Source: Casuarina equisetifolia (lineage: Eukaryota; Streptophyta; Magnoliopsida; Fagales; Casuarinaceae). Taken from it: DNA of 64,000 nt. Under the pieces are notes generated by a model. The model was not told where the DNA came from. It worked only from the letters and a program-made list of their open reading frames with translations, and did not search any database. Every line of letters begins with the position of its first letter. Positions within the stretch are counted from its first letter, which is position 1. The position numbers were made by a program, and so were the translations under genes. The stretch covers positions 27,179,258-27,243,257 of the forward strand of contig CM052354.1 in assembly GCA_028551475.1 (NCBI GenBank). The letters run 5' to 3'. Shown piece after piece: positions 10,638 through 23,819 of this stretch.

Positions 10638-11119
10638 ATTTCCTCAACAATGCCAAGGGTGCAACTATTGGTGATGTGCATGAATTCTTTGAATAGAACC
10701 TAAAAGAATATACAAATGTTCTATTGCATAAGCATGTCCACATTTCTTTTCATATTCTCACATTGTTTGCTGTAGTTGTTTGATGCTGGCTGTGAAGAAT
10801 CTAGGATTATGGGGCCTTTTTACCTGTGGCCTTCCTCTTCGCATAGTCATGGGTGAACCCTCACGGGAGCCCAATGGGAACTTATAACGCTTTCATGGTT
10901 TTCGTTGGGCTATAAACTTCTTCTTCCTGGTTTTACTGAGATTAATTTATGCCTTACTTTGCTACGCGCTTTATTCTCTGACATGCTTGAAGAGTTCATT
11001 CGAAGGAATTGTTTTCCCCATGATTGTTCAATCACGACATTTGTCTTGTTGCTTCTAGGCCGACTACCGGTAGCACTTCCGCTCCTGCTGTTGCTGCCAC
11101 TGCGCCTGCAAAGATATGA
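10638..11119 (+). pseudogene. Phosphate-carrier pseudogene PiC-1, 3' exons only
   Basis: The mitochondrial phosphate carrier imports inorganic phosphate into the matrix. The 3' end of such a gene is recognisable here. There is a partial exon to 10675 (NNAKGATIGD), an exon from 10789 (AVKNLGLWGLF, then GLPLRIVM) to about 10911, and a last exon 11059-11119 ending APAKI-stop. Damage is clear. The acceptor before 10789 is TG, not AG. The donor after the GL codons is AT, not GT. TRGL has become TCGL. A 1-base deletion near 10850 shifts frame and brings in a stop. Introns and the 3' untranslated region resemble those of PiC-3 at 63371-64000, so it arose by genomic duplication. Confidence 0.88.
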
Positions 11120-11600
11120 AGGAATGAGGACCAAAAATCAATGTTGCTGAAGAGTTCTTGTTTTCTTCTAGTTTTCTTTTTGACCGATCAAATGATACTT
11201 GTGTTGTTGATGTCTGCCTTAAGCAAAGGGGATGATTTGAATTCACCCTAAACAAAGTCGTATTATTTGGTGCCTGGCGATTTTGGGGTTCAGTATCACC
11301 ACACCCCCCGCCCCCGGGGCACACGCCATGCCATTTTTTATGATTGGATTTTCCATTGCTCTTCCCGGTTTGTTATTGTAAAAGTCCACAGTTCAGTAAC
11401 AATTGTTGCTGTTTGTATTGATTATGGTGAAAAAACTCTTTACATGAATAAATAAAAAACCAAGAAACAAAGGTTTACAATATTCTTCCTAGGATAACAA
11501 AAAACATAAATGGATACACTCCAACTACAACCAATCAGCCTATAATGTAGAAAACCTATGCTTAAAACGAAGTTGATCTGTCCAAGTGGACGTTAATAGC
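11120..11600. other. PiC-1 3' flank and spacer
   Basis: The first 120 bp resembles the sequence after the PiC-3 stop codon, consistent with a shared 3' untranslated region. The rest holds a GC-rich patch near 11295-11320 and no coding signal. Confidence 0.5.
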
Positions 11601-13750
11601 ATATTAATTGATCTCACTACTGAGAACTTTTTAAATGACATAATCAACTTCAGACAAGGGACAAGGGATTCAAGCTAAATTTCAAAGCTATCCAAATAGA
11701 TGAAAGCAATCTTCAATTCCATTAGGTTTTAACAATAGAATCCAAGTTCATACAAGGAAATTGGGTTAAATTTAAAAGCCCTTGGAAGGTATGAAAGCAA
11801 TCTTCACTTGGAACTGAAACATTCATTATGATGACTTTCCTAGCATTACCATCGGAAGGCATATTGCATTGGCCAACAATCTTGTTGTTTTCCGAAATTC
11901 TGCCAAATGATTGTACTAAATGAAGTATAGTATGGTTGCTAGAAGACAAAATCTTACTATCATTCATCTTAAGTCCTTTGGTTTTGGATGAAAAGTCTTG
12001 AACATCTTGCAGTTGTGCCTTAGTTGTAGAGAGAAGGGAATGTCTCAATTTGAATGTACTGATTTGAATTTACATCTCTAGCTTTATGGATCTAAATATG
12101 TGGGATTTCACTCTTGGGTAGGTGCATCTTTTTGGTCAATATTGTAAGTACATTGTCATTGGCATTCTTCAAGCCGAACATGGCCCGACACCTTTATTTC
12201 GTATTTAGAAGATAAACAAAAAGAAACTGTCTCAAGTTGTGATAAAAGAAAAAAAGAGAAAAGAAAGAAACGAATGAGTTGAGCAAAACTGCAAGAGTTT
12301 TGATAAACTTTGATTCTGTTGTGATGAATAAAACTATACAACATTGCCCCTAAATAAACAGGCCTAAGCTATTCACGATGGTAGCAACCTATATAACAAA
12401 TAAAATGATAAAACATATAACATGAATATAAAAGAAAAAGTAGGAAGGTAAGGAAATAACGACCTAACCCAGGAATCATGTCATAATAGGCACCTTTACA
12501 TTAACATAAGCAAATATTAGATTTTTTGTGAAAATTATTATAAGTCTAAGTGGGCTTCTAATTTAAAGTCATTAGATTAGCTTCTTATTTACCTGTAACC
12601 ATTTGCTTCCACCTTTTTATCCAATCTTGAATGTCCTTGATATGATTGTGGCCCGCGGTTCATCAACTCGATCGTCTTGTTTCAGGACTCTTTATTTTGG
12701 CAAGAAAAGATTCAAAGGCTGGCCTTTTAAGGCAACAGGTAAGGCTTATACTACTACTTTTGCTATATGAAACTTCTAGCGAGTAAGAAGCCAAACATCT
12801 TTTGTTGTAAAATATGAGACACAATCATGAACCTATTTAACTATAAGAAAAAACGATGGTTTTGTGGGTCTATTTTTTGTAAGACTGCCAGGTAAATTAA
12901 ATAAATACACACCTACTTTTGCACCTAAGCCATGTTATAGGAGAATGTCAGTTCATAGTGCTTTTTTCTTTTTCATTTTTTTGTCCCGTTCTTAGATCAA
13001 GGATATTTGTCCTGTCCTCTATTTTTGTTGATGAAAATTATAAGTTCAGGTTTGACATATTAAGCTTACGACTACCTAGCAGATGAAACTTGTATCTGGG
13101 TTATGTGCTTGGCACATTCCTGGACAGGGTTCCTATACATTGTTTTTTAGTGACAACAATCTTTTTATTTCTAAGACTAAAGATCTTGAGCTTGTCTCTC
13201 TTTCGTGATAGAAAATCAAGGACTTGCAGCTGGGAAAGAATCTTTATGGAACTTATTATACAATTTCTGTTTGCATGAATGAGAACACATTGCTTTCTAA
13301 ACAAAGAGTATGATGTGAATATCAAGCTGGCTTGGTGAAGAAACAATATATTGCAAAAGTAGTAAGGGAATTTCCAAGGATGAGGCATGCTTTTGTTTAA
13401 GCTAGCTGATACAGATAATAGACATTCAAATGCGATGAGAAAGTTATTACTTCATTTTATTCTCTTTTATTTTTTATACATTCTATTACTACATTTTCTG
13501 TAGGCATTAGATTTAGATAAGAAAGTTAATGAAGTTCCTTTCCCGAAACTAGAAGCATATGGTGTTTATGCGGATCATGGATAATAGCAGTGAAACTCCT
13601 TTGAAGTGGAAGGCTGCTTGTACAAAATTTACCCGGATAAGTACAAATGGAACCCATAGCACTGTTTTCTGCAAACCAGTTACAGGCCGAACTCATCAAG
13701 TAAGAGAATTTACTTGCCAGATGGGTAACATTATCTGTCGCATGCATTAA
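11600..13750 (+). pseudogene. RNA pseudouridine synthase 7-like pseudogene, copy a
   Basis: The RluA-family enzyme isomerises uridine to pseudouridine using an invariant Asp. This is the only copy in which I can read the catalytic motif: HQLDRLVSGL followed by FILARKDSKAGLLRQQ, with the Asp codon at 12670-12672 and a clean GT donor at 12739. The next exon (about 13319-13382) encodes AGLVKKQYIAKVV but has lost a base in FPEDE, and its donor is GC. A third exon (about 13540-13698) reads KWKAACTKFTRISTNGTHS and PVTGRTHQ, with a stop near its start. The 11600-12600 part is intron-like and is repeated at 13770-14570 and 54600-55570. The N-terminal exons are not recognisable. Confidence 0.82.
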
Positions 13751-16059
13751 CTAATTAGCCTTCACCAGAGAAGGCTGAACGACAACATGCATTATGATGA
13801 CTCGACCAGCATTATCACCAAAAGGCATTTTACATGGCTAACAGTCCTGTTGTTTTCCAAAATTTTGCCAAACGATAGTTAAATGTAGTATGGTTACTAG
13901 AAGACAAAGTCTTACCATCATTCACCTCTAGTCCTTTGGTTCTGGATGGAAATCCGGAACATCCAGCAGTTGTGCCTTAGTTCTAGAGAGAAGGGAATGT
14001 CTCAATTTGAATGCACTAATTTGAATTTACATCTCTAGCTTTATGGTTCAAAATAATTGAGGTTTCACTTTTGTGTGGGTGCATCTTGTGGTCAATATAG
14101 TAAGAACACTGTCATTAGCATCCTTCAAGCCGAACATGGCCTCTCACCTTTGTTTCGTATCTAGAAGATAAAAGCATATGAAGCTGTCACAAGACGTGAT
14201 AAAAGAAAAGAAAAGACAAAAATCGAATGAGTTGCGCAACTCCAGCATTGTTGATTCTACTGCGATGAATAAAACTATATAGCATTGCTCCTAAATATAT
14301 AGGCTTAAGCTAAAGCTATTCAAGATGGTAACAACTTATACATGAAATAAAATGATAAAACATATAACATGAATACAAGCAAAAGAAAGAAGGTAAGTAA
14401 ATCACAATCTAACCCAGAAATCATGTCAAATTTGACACCTTTCCATTAACAGAAGCAAATATTCGATTGTTGTGAAAATTACTATAAATCTAAGTGGGAT
14501 TTTAATCTGAAGTCATTAGATCAGCTTCTTGTTTACCTGCAATCATTTGCTTCCACTTTTCTCATCCAGTCTTGCATGTTCTTGATATAATTGTGGTCCG
14601 TGGTTCAGGACTCCTTACTTTGGAAAGAAATGCTTCAAAGGCTTATCTTTTAAGGCAACAGGTAAGGCTTATACAACTATTTTTGCTATATGAAACTTCT
14701 ATTGAGTAAGAAGCCAAACAAATTTTGCTGTAAAATACGAGACAGAATCATGAGCCTATTTAACTATAAGAAAAAGGGTGGTTTAGCGGGAATACTTGAT
14801 GTAAGGTTGCCATGTAAATTAAATAAGTACTGACCCACTTTTGCACTTCTAAGCCAGATTACAGGAGAATGTTAGTTCATAATGCTTGTTTTTTTTCCTT
14901 CTTAGATCGAGGATCTTTATTTTGTCCCTGGTTTTTGTTGATGAAAATTAGAAGTTCAGGTTCAACCTATTAAGCTTAGGACTTCCTTGCAGATGGAACT
15001 ACTACTAGGATTATTGTGTTTTGCTCATTCCTGGGCAGGGATGGTGTATAAATTTTTTTCGTGACAGCAATTTTTTTTCTAAGACCAAAGATCTTGAGCT
15101 TGTCACTCTTTTGTGAATGAAAATCAAAGACTTGCATTGGGAAAGAATCTTTATGGAACTTATTATATAATTCCAGTTTGCATTGTTAAAAACAAACTTG
15201 TGAATCTAAACTCACGGAATCTCTCAGGATCTCACTGCACACACAAAGAGAATATTAGTCAAGTAAAGAATACACAGAAATTACGAGGCTTGGGATAATC
15301 TTTACGTCCCTAACCTAAGGAATAATTCTTCACTATGATGAGGAGAGCTTACAGTGCTAATAGAAAACCTTTGTTTTTTCTCAATTTCTCTCAACCTCAT
15401 ACTTAGGTTTCCCCATAAGGTTTCCTTTTATATAAGTACCAAGGAAACCTAAATATAATAGGACTAGGATACTTAAATAAAATAAGGCTGGGAAACCCTT
15501 ATAAGCTACCCACAATACAAATATAGTAGTTACATAATTATTCTTACTAATTTACTCCAAACCTAACATGCATGCATGAGACCTCATTGCTTTTTGACTT
15601 AAGAGTATAATGTGAATATCAGATTGAAGCTGGCTTGGTGAAGAAACAATATAATGCAAAAGTGGTAGGGGAATTTCAGAGGATGAGGTATGCTTTCGTT
15701 TAAGCTAGCCGATACAGATAATAGACACTCAAATGTGACGATTTCAAAGTGATAAACCTTTCGGCATGTTTCATGGCTAGACATCATGCTCTAATATGGA
15801 AGAAAAATTACATAAAGACTAAAGATACCCAGAAGAATAATTCGATTTTGCTAACAATTGATCAGGAAAATTCAACATCCACTCGTCGAAAGGCTATGTT
15901 AGCTGAAATTATATGGGAGGAAAAAAAGAAGTAGATGACTGTGAATGCTTGACCAGTCCGTTAAGATAGCTCATTTTCTTCCAGGATGATCAATGACAAA
16001 TGAAGTTACTTACAATTAAATGTGGATATAAGCCATTGATTCCAATCTTGTCTAATATC

Positions 16060-16288
16060 TATTTTCGCATCTTGTGTCTAATCTGCCTTTAGTTAGACCT
16101 GTTGAAGTAGCACAACTATCCATTCAAGAAGCCGAAACAGCAAGGAGAGATATTGAGGAAAGAGGGGAACGTGCGTTAAGGTTGCTTTTAGAATCTCTCC
16201 CAAGACCCACTTTGAATTTTGAACCACATATTAATGTTCCTACGAACATGGAACTGCCCAATCCCTTTCTTGGTCTTAGCAGTTAATA
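16060..16288 (+). other. Unrecognised open segment inserted in pseudouridine synthase copy b
   Basis: An open stretch of about 70 codons with a strongly protein-like composition: RPVEVAQLSIQEAETARRDI, then an acidic and arginine-rich helix, then LLLESLPRPTLNFEP, ending at TAA (16284-16286). It starts and ends abruptly against sequence matching other pseudouridine synthase copies and has no counterpart in them. It looks like a captured exon of another gene or a piece of a transposon. I do not recognise the family. Confidence 0.45.
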
Positions 16289-16534
16289 ACATCTCTGAAC
16301 ACGTAAACCAATAGGCCTGCTGGAGGGATGAGTGCTGATAGGCCTGATATTGAATCACATCATTCTCTAAAGTCCACCTTTTATGATAAATGTCTAAATG
16401 AATATGAAGAGAACTCTCGTAATGACTTTATCATTGACCTATGTGTACAAATTGCCCAAATTTGGCACGAAAAGCGTAAGGGATATTTTCTTTTGATGAG
16501 ATATTCAAGTGTAGTTAACTATTACTTGTGACTT

Positions 16535-18040
16535 ATAAGGTGAAATATGTCATAGATGTGTTTTATTCCTTTGACGTTTCTTTGTAGTGGGCATTTACAT
16601 GCTTCTGGTACTTCCTTTGTAAGATTCTTGGTTATGTTATAATGGGAACCATACAATGTTAGCTTTGATTTCTTTTCGTTGCTTTTAATTGTTAATTATG
16701 GAGTCAAAATTAGGAGTAAAAGGAAAAATGTTAATTTTGCATGTCAAGACAATTGTGTTTTGCCAATTATGTTTATCCTATATTGCTTATAAATATGAAG
16801 TTTGGAAAATCTTAGATGGGTGTACGTCATTGATTGAACCATGGAGAAACCAAAATAAGAGACGAAAAAAGTTCTCTATCAATTCTTTGTTATATGAAAA
16901 ATCGAAAATAGTTTGAATTGCTGCTTTGTATATGTAACGGAAAAAAGAGTTTACTTGAACCACATAAATTCTCAATGTTTTGTGTGTTTATTACATAATC
17001 TCCTTATTTTCCCAACATTCATATTCTTGTGTCACCCATTTTTAGGGAACATGATAAGAGTGACATAATAAAATTGTTTGAAGAATTGGTTTCTATTGCA
17101 TTGTCAAGGGAGAGTGAGAAAAAGGAGAGAAAACTACAAAATAAGGTACAAATGTCTATAGATTGGATTGGTGTCTTCTAATGTATCTACGACAATTAAA
17201 TTAAAAATTTTATAATGTGCTTAATAGACATTTAATTGTTACTTTAATCTCACATTTCATTGGTTTGATACTTAGGAGAAGACTTCTTCCATATCAGGAA
17301 GGAAAATAGAGGATCATTGCCATATAAGTAGGCTTGGGTATATCTCTCACTAAGGTTAGTCTCTTGAGAAATAATTCAAATCAATGACAAATGATATAAG
17401 AGTTAACTTGCAACTTAACTTGGGGTGCATTTGCTCCAAGTGCTCATTGGGATAGGAAGGGGGGAGCCATGTTAGAGATGATATGAATTTGAGTAGGAGA
17501 AAATGTTAATTCTCATGAGTGGGACACTATTGGGGGAGATCTTCTTCCCACATCTAGAAGGAAAATGGGGAGTTTTAATCATATAAGCATGTTTAACTAC
17601 TCCTCTCACTAAAGTTGGCTTTTACACCAAGCTCATTTACGATTAAGATTGTTGTACTAACATTGATATCTTTTCAATTTCCAATTTCTTCCCAAGATTG
17701 TTGCAATTTTCTCGTGGAACGGTGATCGTCATCATGTCAACATCGAGATCTATTAGGTTGAGAGTGCATCTTGTCTTAGTAGAGCAATTAAGTATAATCT
17801 ATTCAATTATTAACAATTTTCAAAGATTATTTAAGAGTTTTGCCATTAATTTTTTTTTTTGTATGAACAACATGGAAAGTCTACTCTCAAGATCACCATA
17901 TATGCGTGCTTTAGTGGTTCATCATTTGGGAGCTGAGTCAGATACTAAAGCATTCCAGTTTCTTCCCCGAATATGCTTTAGCTTTTTTCTCTATCGCCCA
18001 AAGTTGGGGCATTCTTCCTACATGATTAGGCTTCATTCCT
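16535..18040. other. Intron-like sequence of copy b
   Basis: AT-rich sequence between the penultimate and last exons, with no coding signal. Parts recur before the last exons of copies c, e and f, notably the words around 17740-17880 and 17960-18050. Confidence 0.6.
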
Positions 18041-18159
18041 TTTTAAATTGCAGATATGATGCGCATGAGGAGGGTTTGTGGCTGCATTGCGTCAGATGCT
18101 CTGGACCTGGATGGACCTATGGATGCCAATATACAAACTGGCATCACTAAGATAAACCA

Positions 18160-18560
18160 TAAACAATAGGAACAGTGGTGTCGTTAATCATAAGCATTAC
18201 ATATGGCATCTCCCCATCATTGTCCGTGAGGAGCAAATTCAGGCACTATAACAAAAGGCAGCAACCTTCGACGGTCTAAATTGAACGACCCCCACGTTTG
18301 GTTTGGTCGCCCTATTCCTTTGGTTATTAAAGAAAAAGATAATCTTAAACAACGGTAGTGGTGCAGTAATATTGGCATTTACATATGGCATCTCCACATC
18401 ATTGGCCGCGAGGAGCAAACTCAGGCAATAACGAAAGGCGTCAACCTTCGACGGTCTAAATTGAAGAACATTACAGGCTTCCAAAATTATAGTAGACTCA
18501 ACGGGTGAAATTTCTCGCGTGTTAGGTCCAGAATGTTGTTGGAACTTGTTATACAATTCA
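18160..18560. repeat. Spacer repeat between copies b and c, internally duplicated
   Basis: Two similar segments (about 18170-18295 and 18335-18470) share the words CATTACATATGGCATCTCC and GGTCTAAATTGAA. The same spacer recurs at 20700-20945, 23735-23815, 29040-29240, 37380-37460 and 59290-59400, always 3' of a pseudouridine synthase copy. Confidence 0.7.
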
Positions 18561-19865
18561 TGTTTGCATGTATTAACACGTTTATTTCTGACTTAAGAGG
18601 ATAATGTGATTACCAGATTGAAGCTGGCTTCGTGAAGAAAACAATAAATTGCAAAAGCAGTAGCGGAATTTCCGGAGGATGAGGTATGCTTTTGTTTAAG
18701 CTAACTGACACAGGTAATAGACATTCACATGTGATGATTTCAAGGTGATAAACCTTTCAGCATGTTTCCATGACTAGATGTCATGCTCTAACGCGGAAGA
18801 AAAATTACATAAAGACTAAAGATACCCAGAAGAATGATCCAATTTTGCTAAAAATGGATCAGGAAAGCTCAGAATCCACTTGGTGAAAAGTTATATTAGC
18901 TGAGATTATACGGGGAGGATAAAAGGAAAATGGATAACTGTGAATGCTTGAATAGGTTGTTAAGAAAGCTCATTTTCTTCTAGGGTGAGCAATGAGAAAT
19001 AAAGCCAATTAGAATTGAATGTGGACATCATGGCCATATGAGCAAACTTGGCTATGCCTCTCATTACTAGTGGTATTAGAGCTAATTGCGACATGACCCT
19101 CTACCTTTGTGCCAAGTGCCCACTGAGATAGATATGGCAAAGGACAATCACAATGGTAGCAATGTGGATTTGGGTTAAAAAAATATCATATGCCGTTGAT
19201 GGGGAAGGAAATGAGGGATTTTAGTCATATGAATTATTATTTTTATTACTCTTTTCATTAAGGTTAGCCTTTTGAAAAGGAATCCAAATTTGTTACACAA
19301 AACTCATTTACTATTGAGACTGCCGTACTCTGCCTTTGTTTCTAACAACATACAATATAATTATCATTAATTTCATTTCAATTTCCAATTTCCAATTTTT
19401 CTGCAAGATTGTTGCAAATTTCTTATGGAATGGTGATTTTCATTCATGTCAATATTTAAATCTATCAGGTTGAGAGTGCATCTTGTCCTAGCAGAGCAAT
19501 TAAGTTTAATCTATTCAATAATTACCAATTTTCATAGACTACCTAAGGTGTTGCCATTAATATTTTTGTATGAACAACATGGAAGGTTGCTTTTAGGATT
19601 CACCATATACGCTTGCTTTAGTGGTTCGTCACTTGGGAGCTGAGTCAGATACTTAAAGCATTCCAGTTTCTTCCCCGAATATGCTTTAACTTTTTTTCTC
19701 TATCGCCCAAAAGAAGGGGCATTCTTCCTGTATGATTAGGCTTCATTCCTTTTTAAATTGCAGATTTGATGCGCATGAGGAGGGTTTGTGACTGCATTGC
19801 GTTAGATACCCTATACCTGGATAAACCTAGGAATGCCCATATACCGACTGGGCATCACTAAGTAG
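18560..19865 (+). pseudogene. RNA pseudouridine synthase 7-like pseudogene, copy c
   Basis: Exon 18617-18683 matches the VKKQYIAKV exon but is 67 bp where the intact copy has 66, because an extra A shifts the frame inside VKK. The last exon (about 19764-19865) still shows FDAHEEGL and ECPYTDWASLS but has several stops (after EGL and on both sides of a PG-T segment). No middle exons remain. Confidence 0.78.
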
Positions 19866-19869
19866 ATCA

Positions 19870-20946
19870 TTCTTTTTCCTCCTCTCTATTTCTTCCTCTT
19901 TAATTCATGTTCTCAAAATTATATTCCTCTCCTATTCTCAAAAGAAGTGAAAATCGTGAAACTTGGGTTAACCAAAGAACATGTTAATTATTCAGAGCCG
20001 TGTAAAGACCAACAATGCTTGGTTCTTTCTCGAGATTCGGCTCTTGCGCTCTCTAGACAGCCATGAAAGTGGGTGGACAACGAAGAAAAAGAGTCCCACT
20101 TTGGTTTTATGTAATTCTTAATGGAAATAATTAGCATAGGTATTATAAACATCATACTGATAGGCTGACCGACGCTTCAACTGTATTGAGCCGCGTGTAA
20201 ATTCATTGCCACACACCGCTTATTTAATCAGCCCGAAAGTTAAGCCTTTATCAACTTTTTCGTTAGTGCGTAGCTTTTGTGAAGGCTTTAAATCCTTCTT
20301 TTTTTTTTTACCACTATTTCAGCAACACGAAATATTGATTTGATTATTAGTAAGTGTCCGACTCAATTGAAATTAAAAAAGAAAAAAAGAAAAAAGAAAC
20401 GTTGGTGTGGCTGCTCAGTGCAGATTCAATGACTTTCCCAAGGGAAGTTGATGAGTTCTTGCGGTTTTATTGGCGGAAATTTCTTCCTTATGCACGCAAT
20501 TTCCTTCAAGGATCCTCCCTCGATCTGCCAAAGCGTTGAAAAAAGCACCAACTCTCCTGAGAGAACTTTTGAAATCAAATGGTCAAAAATTGAAGTATCG
20601 TCTCTATTATTGCTTGTTTAGTATTGGCTCTATTATTGCTCGTTGGAAATTGAGTGCAGAAGAAGAAATCTGACCCTCCGCACTCCTTCGATAATTAAAG
20701 AAAAAGATGACCATAAACAATAGGAATAGTGGTGTTGGTAATCATAATCATTTCACACCACATCTCCCCATCGTTGGCCGATAGGAGCAAATTCAGGCAA
20801 CTACAAAAAAAGGCACCAACCTTCCCCCGTCTAAACTGCACGACCCACTCGTTGATTTCCTTGCCGGATTCCTTTCATTATTAAAGAAAAAGAAAACCAT
20901 AAACAATAGGATTAGTGGTATAGCTAATCATAAGCATTACATATGG
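19870..20946. repeat. Downstream spacer block, first copy
   Basis: No gene. This block follows the last exon of copy c and recurs after copies e (28260-29240), f (36760-37460) and g (58020-59400). Shared landmarks are a segment around GATAGGCTGACCGACGCTTC, a TTAATCAGC-AAAGTTAA segment, and a AACTTTTGAAATCAAATGGTC segment. It is part of the duplicated module. Confidence 0.75.
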
Positions 20947-23730
20947 CAACTCTGATGAAAATGAAAAGCTTGTATTTAGCTGCAATGGTAACAGTACAGA
21001 TTTTACTCACACTACACACTGTTCACACTTCCCTCACTTTCTTCCTCTCAAACACTTACGCTTCATGCATTAAACGTTGCCCTATTCACACGTCACAAGC
21101 TTCATGCATTAAACGCGACACTGTTCTAAACACGCACCTCACCCCTCACGGACACAGCCTAACTTGGCTTCGCACACAGTTACTCTCACACGCCATTGCG
21201 CTCTATTCTCAGCGCTTTATTACACTGCTCGATTACACACGAAGACGAGGTCACCTCCTTTTATACCAATTGCTCCTCCGGGTTTGTGACTTATGAATTC
21301 TTCATGATATTTATGCAGTCTTTTGGTAAAATATTTGCAACTTGATTACTTGTCCTGATGTACTCCAATTTTATACCTCCAAGTCATACTTTTTCATGCA
21401 AGAAATGATAGTGTACTTCGATATACTTAGATAATAAATGGAATTCTCTGCCAAGTTTATGGTTGATTTATTATCGCAGTATAAACATGTCAAGTATTCT
21501 ACCGGTTGATGAGGGTCCTCCATCGGCTATGTCAGCCAAGTGCTTTCTTGAGCTGTCATTGTTGCTACTCTATAATTGGCTTCTGTTGTAGATGATGATA
21601 ATGTTGGTTGCCTTTTACTTCACCATGATACTTGCTAATCCAAGACTGAACATCTAACCTATAGTTAAACGTCTTCTGTCTAAATCTCTGGCAAAGTCGG
21701 CGTTGGAATAGCCTACTATCTTACATGACACTCCTTTCTTGTACAAGATTCCAAGATCGACTATCTACCCCTTACATACCTTAGTAAGCATGTAACTGTT
21801 CTTAGATGAGGCTTTCGTGGTCTCTCTGTGAACCGACGTCCTACTCCTATTGCAAAACGAATGTTAGGCTGCGTTATCTTCAGATAGATAAGAATGTTAC
21901 AAAAATGATTCATATACCATGGTAGAGATCATACAAAGAACAGTTTTTCTCTACAATCTAACATAAAATCATAGATCTAATGAAAGTTTCTCACATAAAC
22001 AAAATACTTATAGATATGTAAAAGAAAACATATAAATTACAACAGAATCTCTTACATATTTAAAATAGATGCTCTAACGGTTTTACACCAAGAGCTAATC
22101 TCTTTAGAGGGCTATATGGCTCCTCTTCTCAATGGAGACCATATCTCCCAAGTTTTTTTCTTCTTACAACTTAAGGTGTTTTCTCGTCTGTTGCCTGCTT
22201 ACCTAGCTAAAGGTACTTCCTTACAAAGAGCTGTCAATACAAAAACTTGCTTGCATGCTTTTGTGGCTTCAACAGAATGGTTTGCTTTTAACCATATTAA
22301 TTCGTAACAAAGACTACAAACCAATTACCTATACATGGTTGAGTCTTCTAATTCTTGGCTTTCAACCGAAGATAGAATTATATTTCCATCCATTGGCGTG
22401 GATATCGGCTTGCAATCAAGCATCCCAAACTTTTCTAGAAGATCTCGTGCATACTTGTTGACATATTTCCATCCATTGGCGTAGATGTCGGCTTGCAATC
22501 AAGCATTCCAAACTTTTCTAGAAGATCTCGTGCATACTTTTGTTGACATAGAAATGGATTCCTTAGTTGGCTCAACCTCGAGTCCCAAAAAGTGATTTAG
22601 TTCTCTAAGCTTCTTCATCTTAAATTACACAGAGAGATTTGCTCTTATTTGATATACTTCGTTTTCATTATCTCCGGTGATGATTAAGTCATCCACAAAA
22701 TCAGTACTGCTACAAGCTTTCAGCCATCCTTTTTCACAAACAAGCTTGAGTTCGCCGGATCTATGGAATAACCACTTTGCGACACAAGAATTCCGCGGTC
22801 CTCTTCTATCAGTTTCTTGGTGCTTATTTTAAGCCATAGAATGCTTTCTTAAATTTACATATATATTCTAGATGAGTCTTACTCTTTAATCCATCAAACT
22901 GCAAGTGCCATTAGACTTGTTGTGTAGTAATCTTTTGCCATCGTACTAAAGGTCACATCATAATTTAGGCTGTACTTCTGGGAGACTCCTTTAGGGACCA
23001 ATAGCGGTTTAGAAATCCACTTGCAAGACATAGGACATACCTTCTCTTTATGTCTTGACACCAAAACTCACGTCTAAGTCTACCTATAACGCTTGAACTT
23101 CTTCTTCCATAACCTTCCTTCATTCTTTGCTTTGCGAGGCTTTCTCGTATGTAGATGGCTCTATTTCTCTAGCTTCCACAGTCAAGGCTGCATTTGCGTA
23201 CTTGAGTTTTGGTTTCGTTTGCCTAGTTGACCTTCTGAGTTGGAGTACTTCCCCTTCAAGTTCTTCCTAGCTTGGGCGAGACTCTTCTTCCATGCTTGGC
23301 TATATTCCTGTCTACCATGGACTCTAACTTTTTTTGGTAACTTGCTGGCAGCCTTTTCTTCCCATAATGCTCAAAGCTGTGACCTCTTCCTGCTCCTCTA
23401 TTGCAACGGAAGCTTGACATTCCCACTCTTTTTACCTATCATTGTGCTACTCTCTAGAAGTTGCAACGTTCTTTTCTATTCGCTTGAATCGGAAATCTAG
23501 CAAAGTGGCGTCCTTGTCGCATACGTAGCACCTGCCAGACGCCTTCGATTATTCTTGTCCTCTTTGTCTTCTTTATTTCAATCCTGACGAGCTGCCCCTC
23601 CTTGAGTGCTCGTCCCTTCCACTCGCTTCTTTCGATTTCCATTATTCTTCTGTTAGCCATATCTAGTGCCTACACCATTACTTCTATTGAATCCTCTTTT
23701 ATTTCTAAAGAGGGCATTGTCTTCATCCTT
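20947..23730 (-). mobile_element. Old Copia element TE3, degraded and truncated
   Basis: Plus-strand coordinates read 3' to 5' through a Copia polyprotein. An LTR-like segment comes first (about 20947-21290), then RNase H sequence (about 21480-21840). The RT part includes a minus-strand VNKYARDLLEKFGMLDCKP (about 22385-22450) and VDDLIITGDNENEVYQI (about 22650-22700). A gag-like segment with a zinc-knuckle remnant (GHFAR) lies at 23500-23720. Stops and frameshifts are frequent throughout. Host spacer sequence is recognisable just left of 20947 and again from 23735, with about 70 bp of spacer missing between. No right-hand LTR was seen. Confidence 0.72.
22380..22560 (-). repeat. Tandem duplication of about 85 bp inside TE3 reverse transcriptase
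   Basis: Two adjacent copies, roughly 22380-22463 and 22464-22552, share nearly all bases, including the words TTTCCATCCATTGGCGT and CTTTTCTAGAAGATCTCG. Both encode the same RT segment on the minus strand. Confidence 0.85.
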
Positions 23731-23819
23731 CGATGGTCTAAATTGAAGAACATTTCAGGCTTCTAAAATTAAAGTAGGCTCAACGGGTGAAATTTTGTCG
23801 GGCGCTGGGCGCAGAATCT

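Larger units (their letters stand above)
13760..18152 (+). pseudogene. RNA pseudouridine synthase 7-like pseudogene, copy b
   Basis: Paralogous to copy a in exons and introns. The exon near 14600-14662 keeps the flanks of the catalytic motif but has lost about 24 bp, including HxLDRLVSG. Exon 15623-15687 reads IEAGLVKKQY with AKVVGEF and is 1 base short of the 66 bp in copy d. After a foreign-looking insert (16060-16288), the text resumes with MSADRPDIESHHSLKSTFYD and DKCLNEYEENSRNDF (16328-16440). The last exon (about 18054-18152) reads DAHEEGLWLHCVRCSGPGWT and should be the C-terminus. A 400-bp segment with no coding signal around 15180-15580 interrupts the region before exon 15623. Confidence 0.8.

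Noticed and set aside
17698..18150. 150-codon plus-strand frame taken as a single gene
   Set aside because: Only its last 30 or so codons match pseudouridine synthase 7; the rest is intron sequence repeated in other copies.
20943..21296. 117-codon plus-strand open frame starting MATLMKMKSLYL
   Set aside because: It sits in the LTR-like end of the TE3 relic, spans the host-element junction and has no recognised domain.
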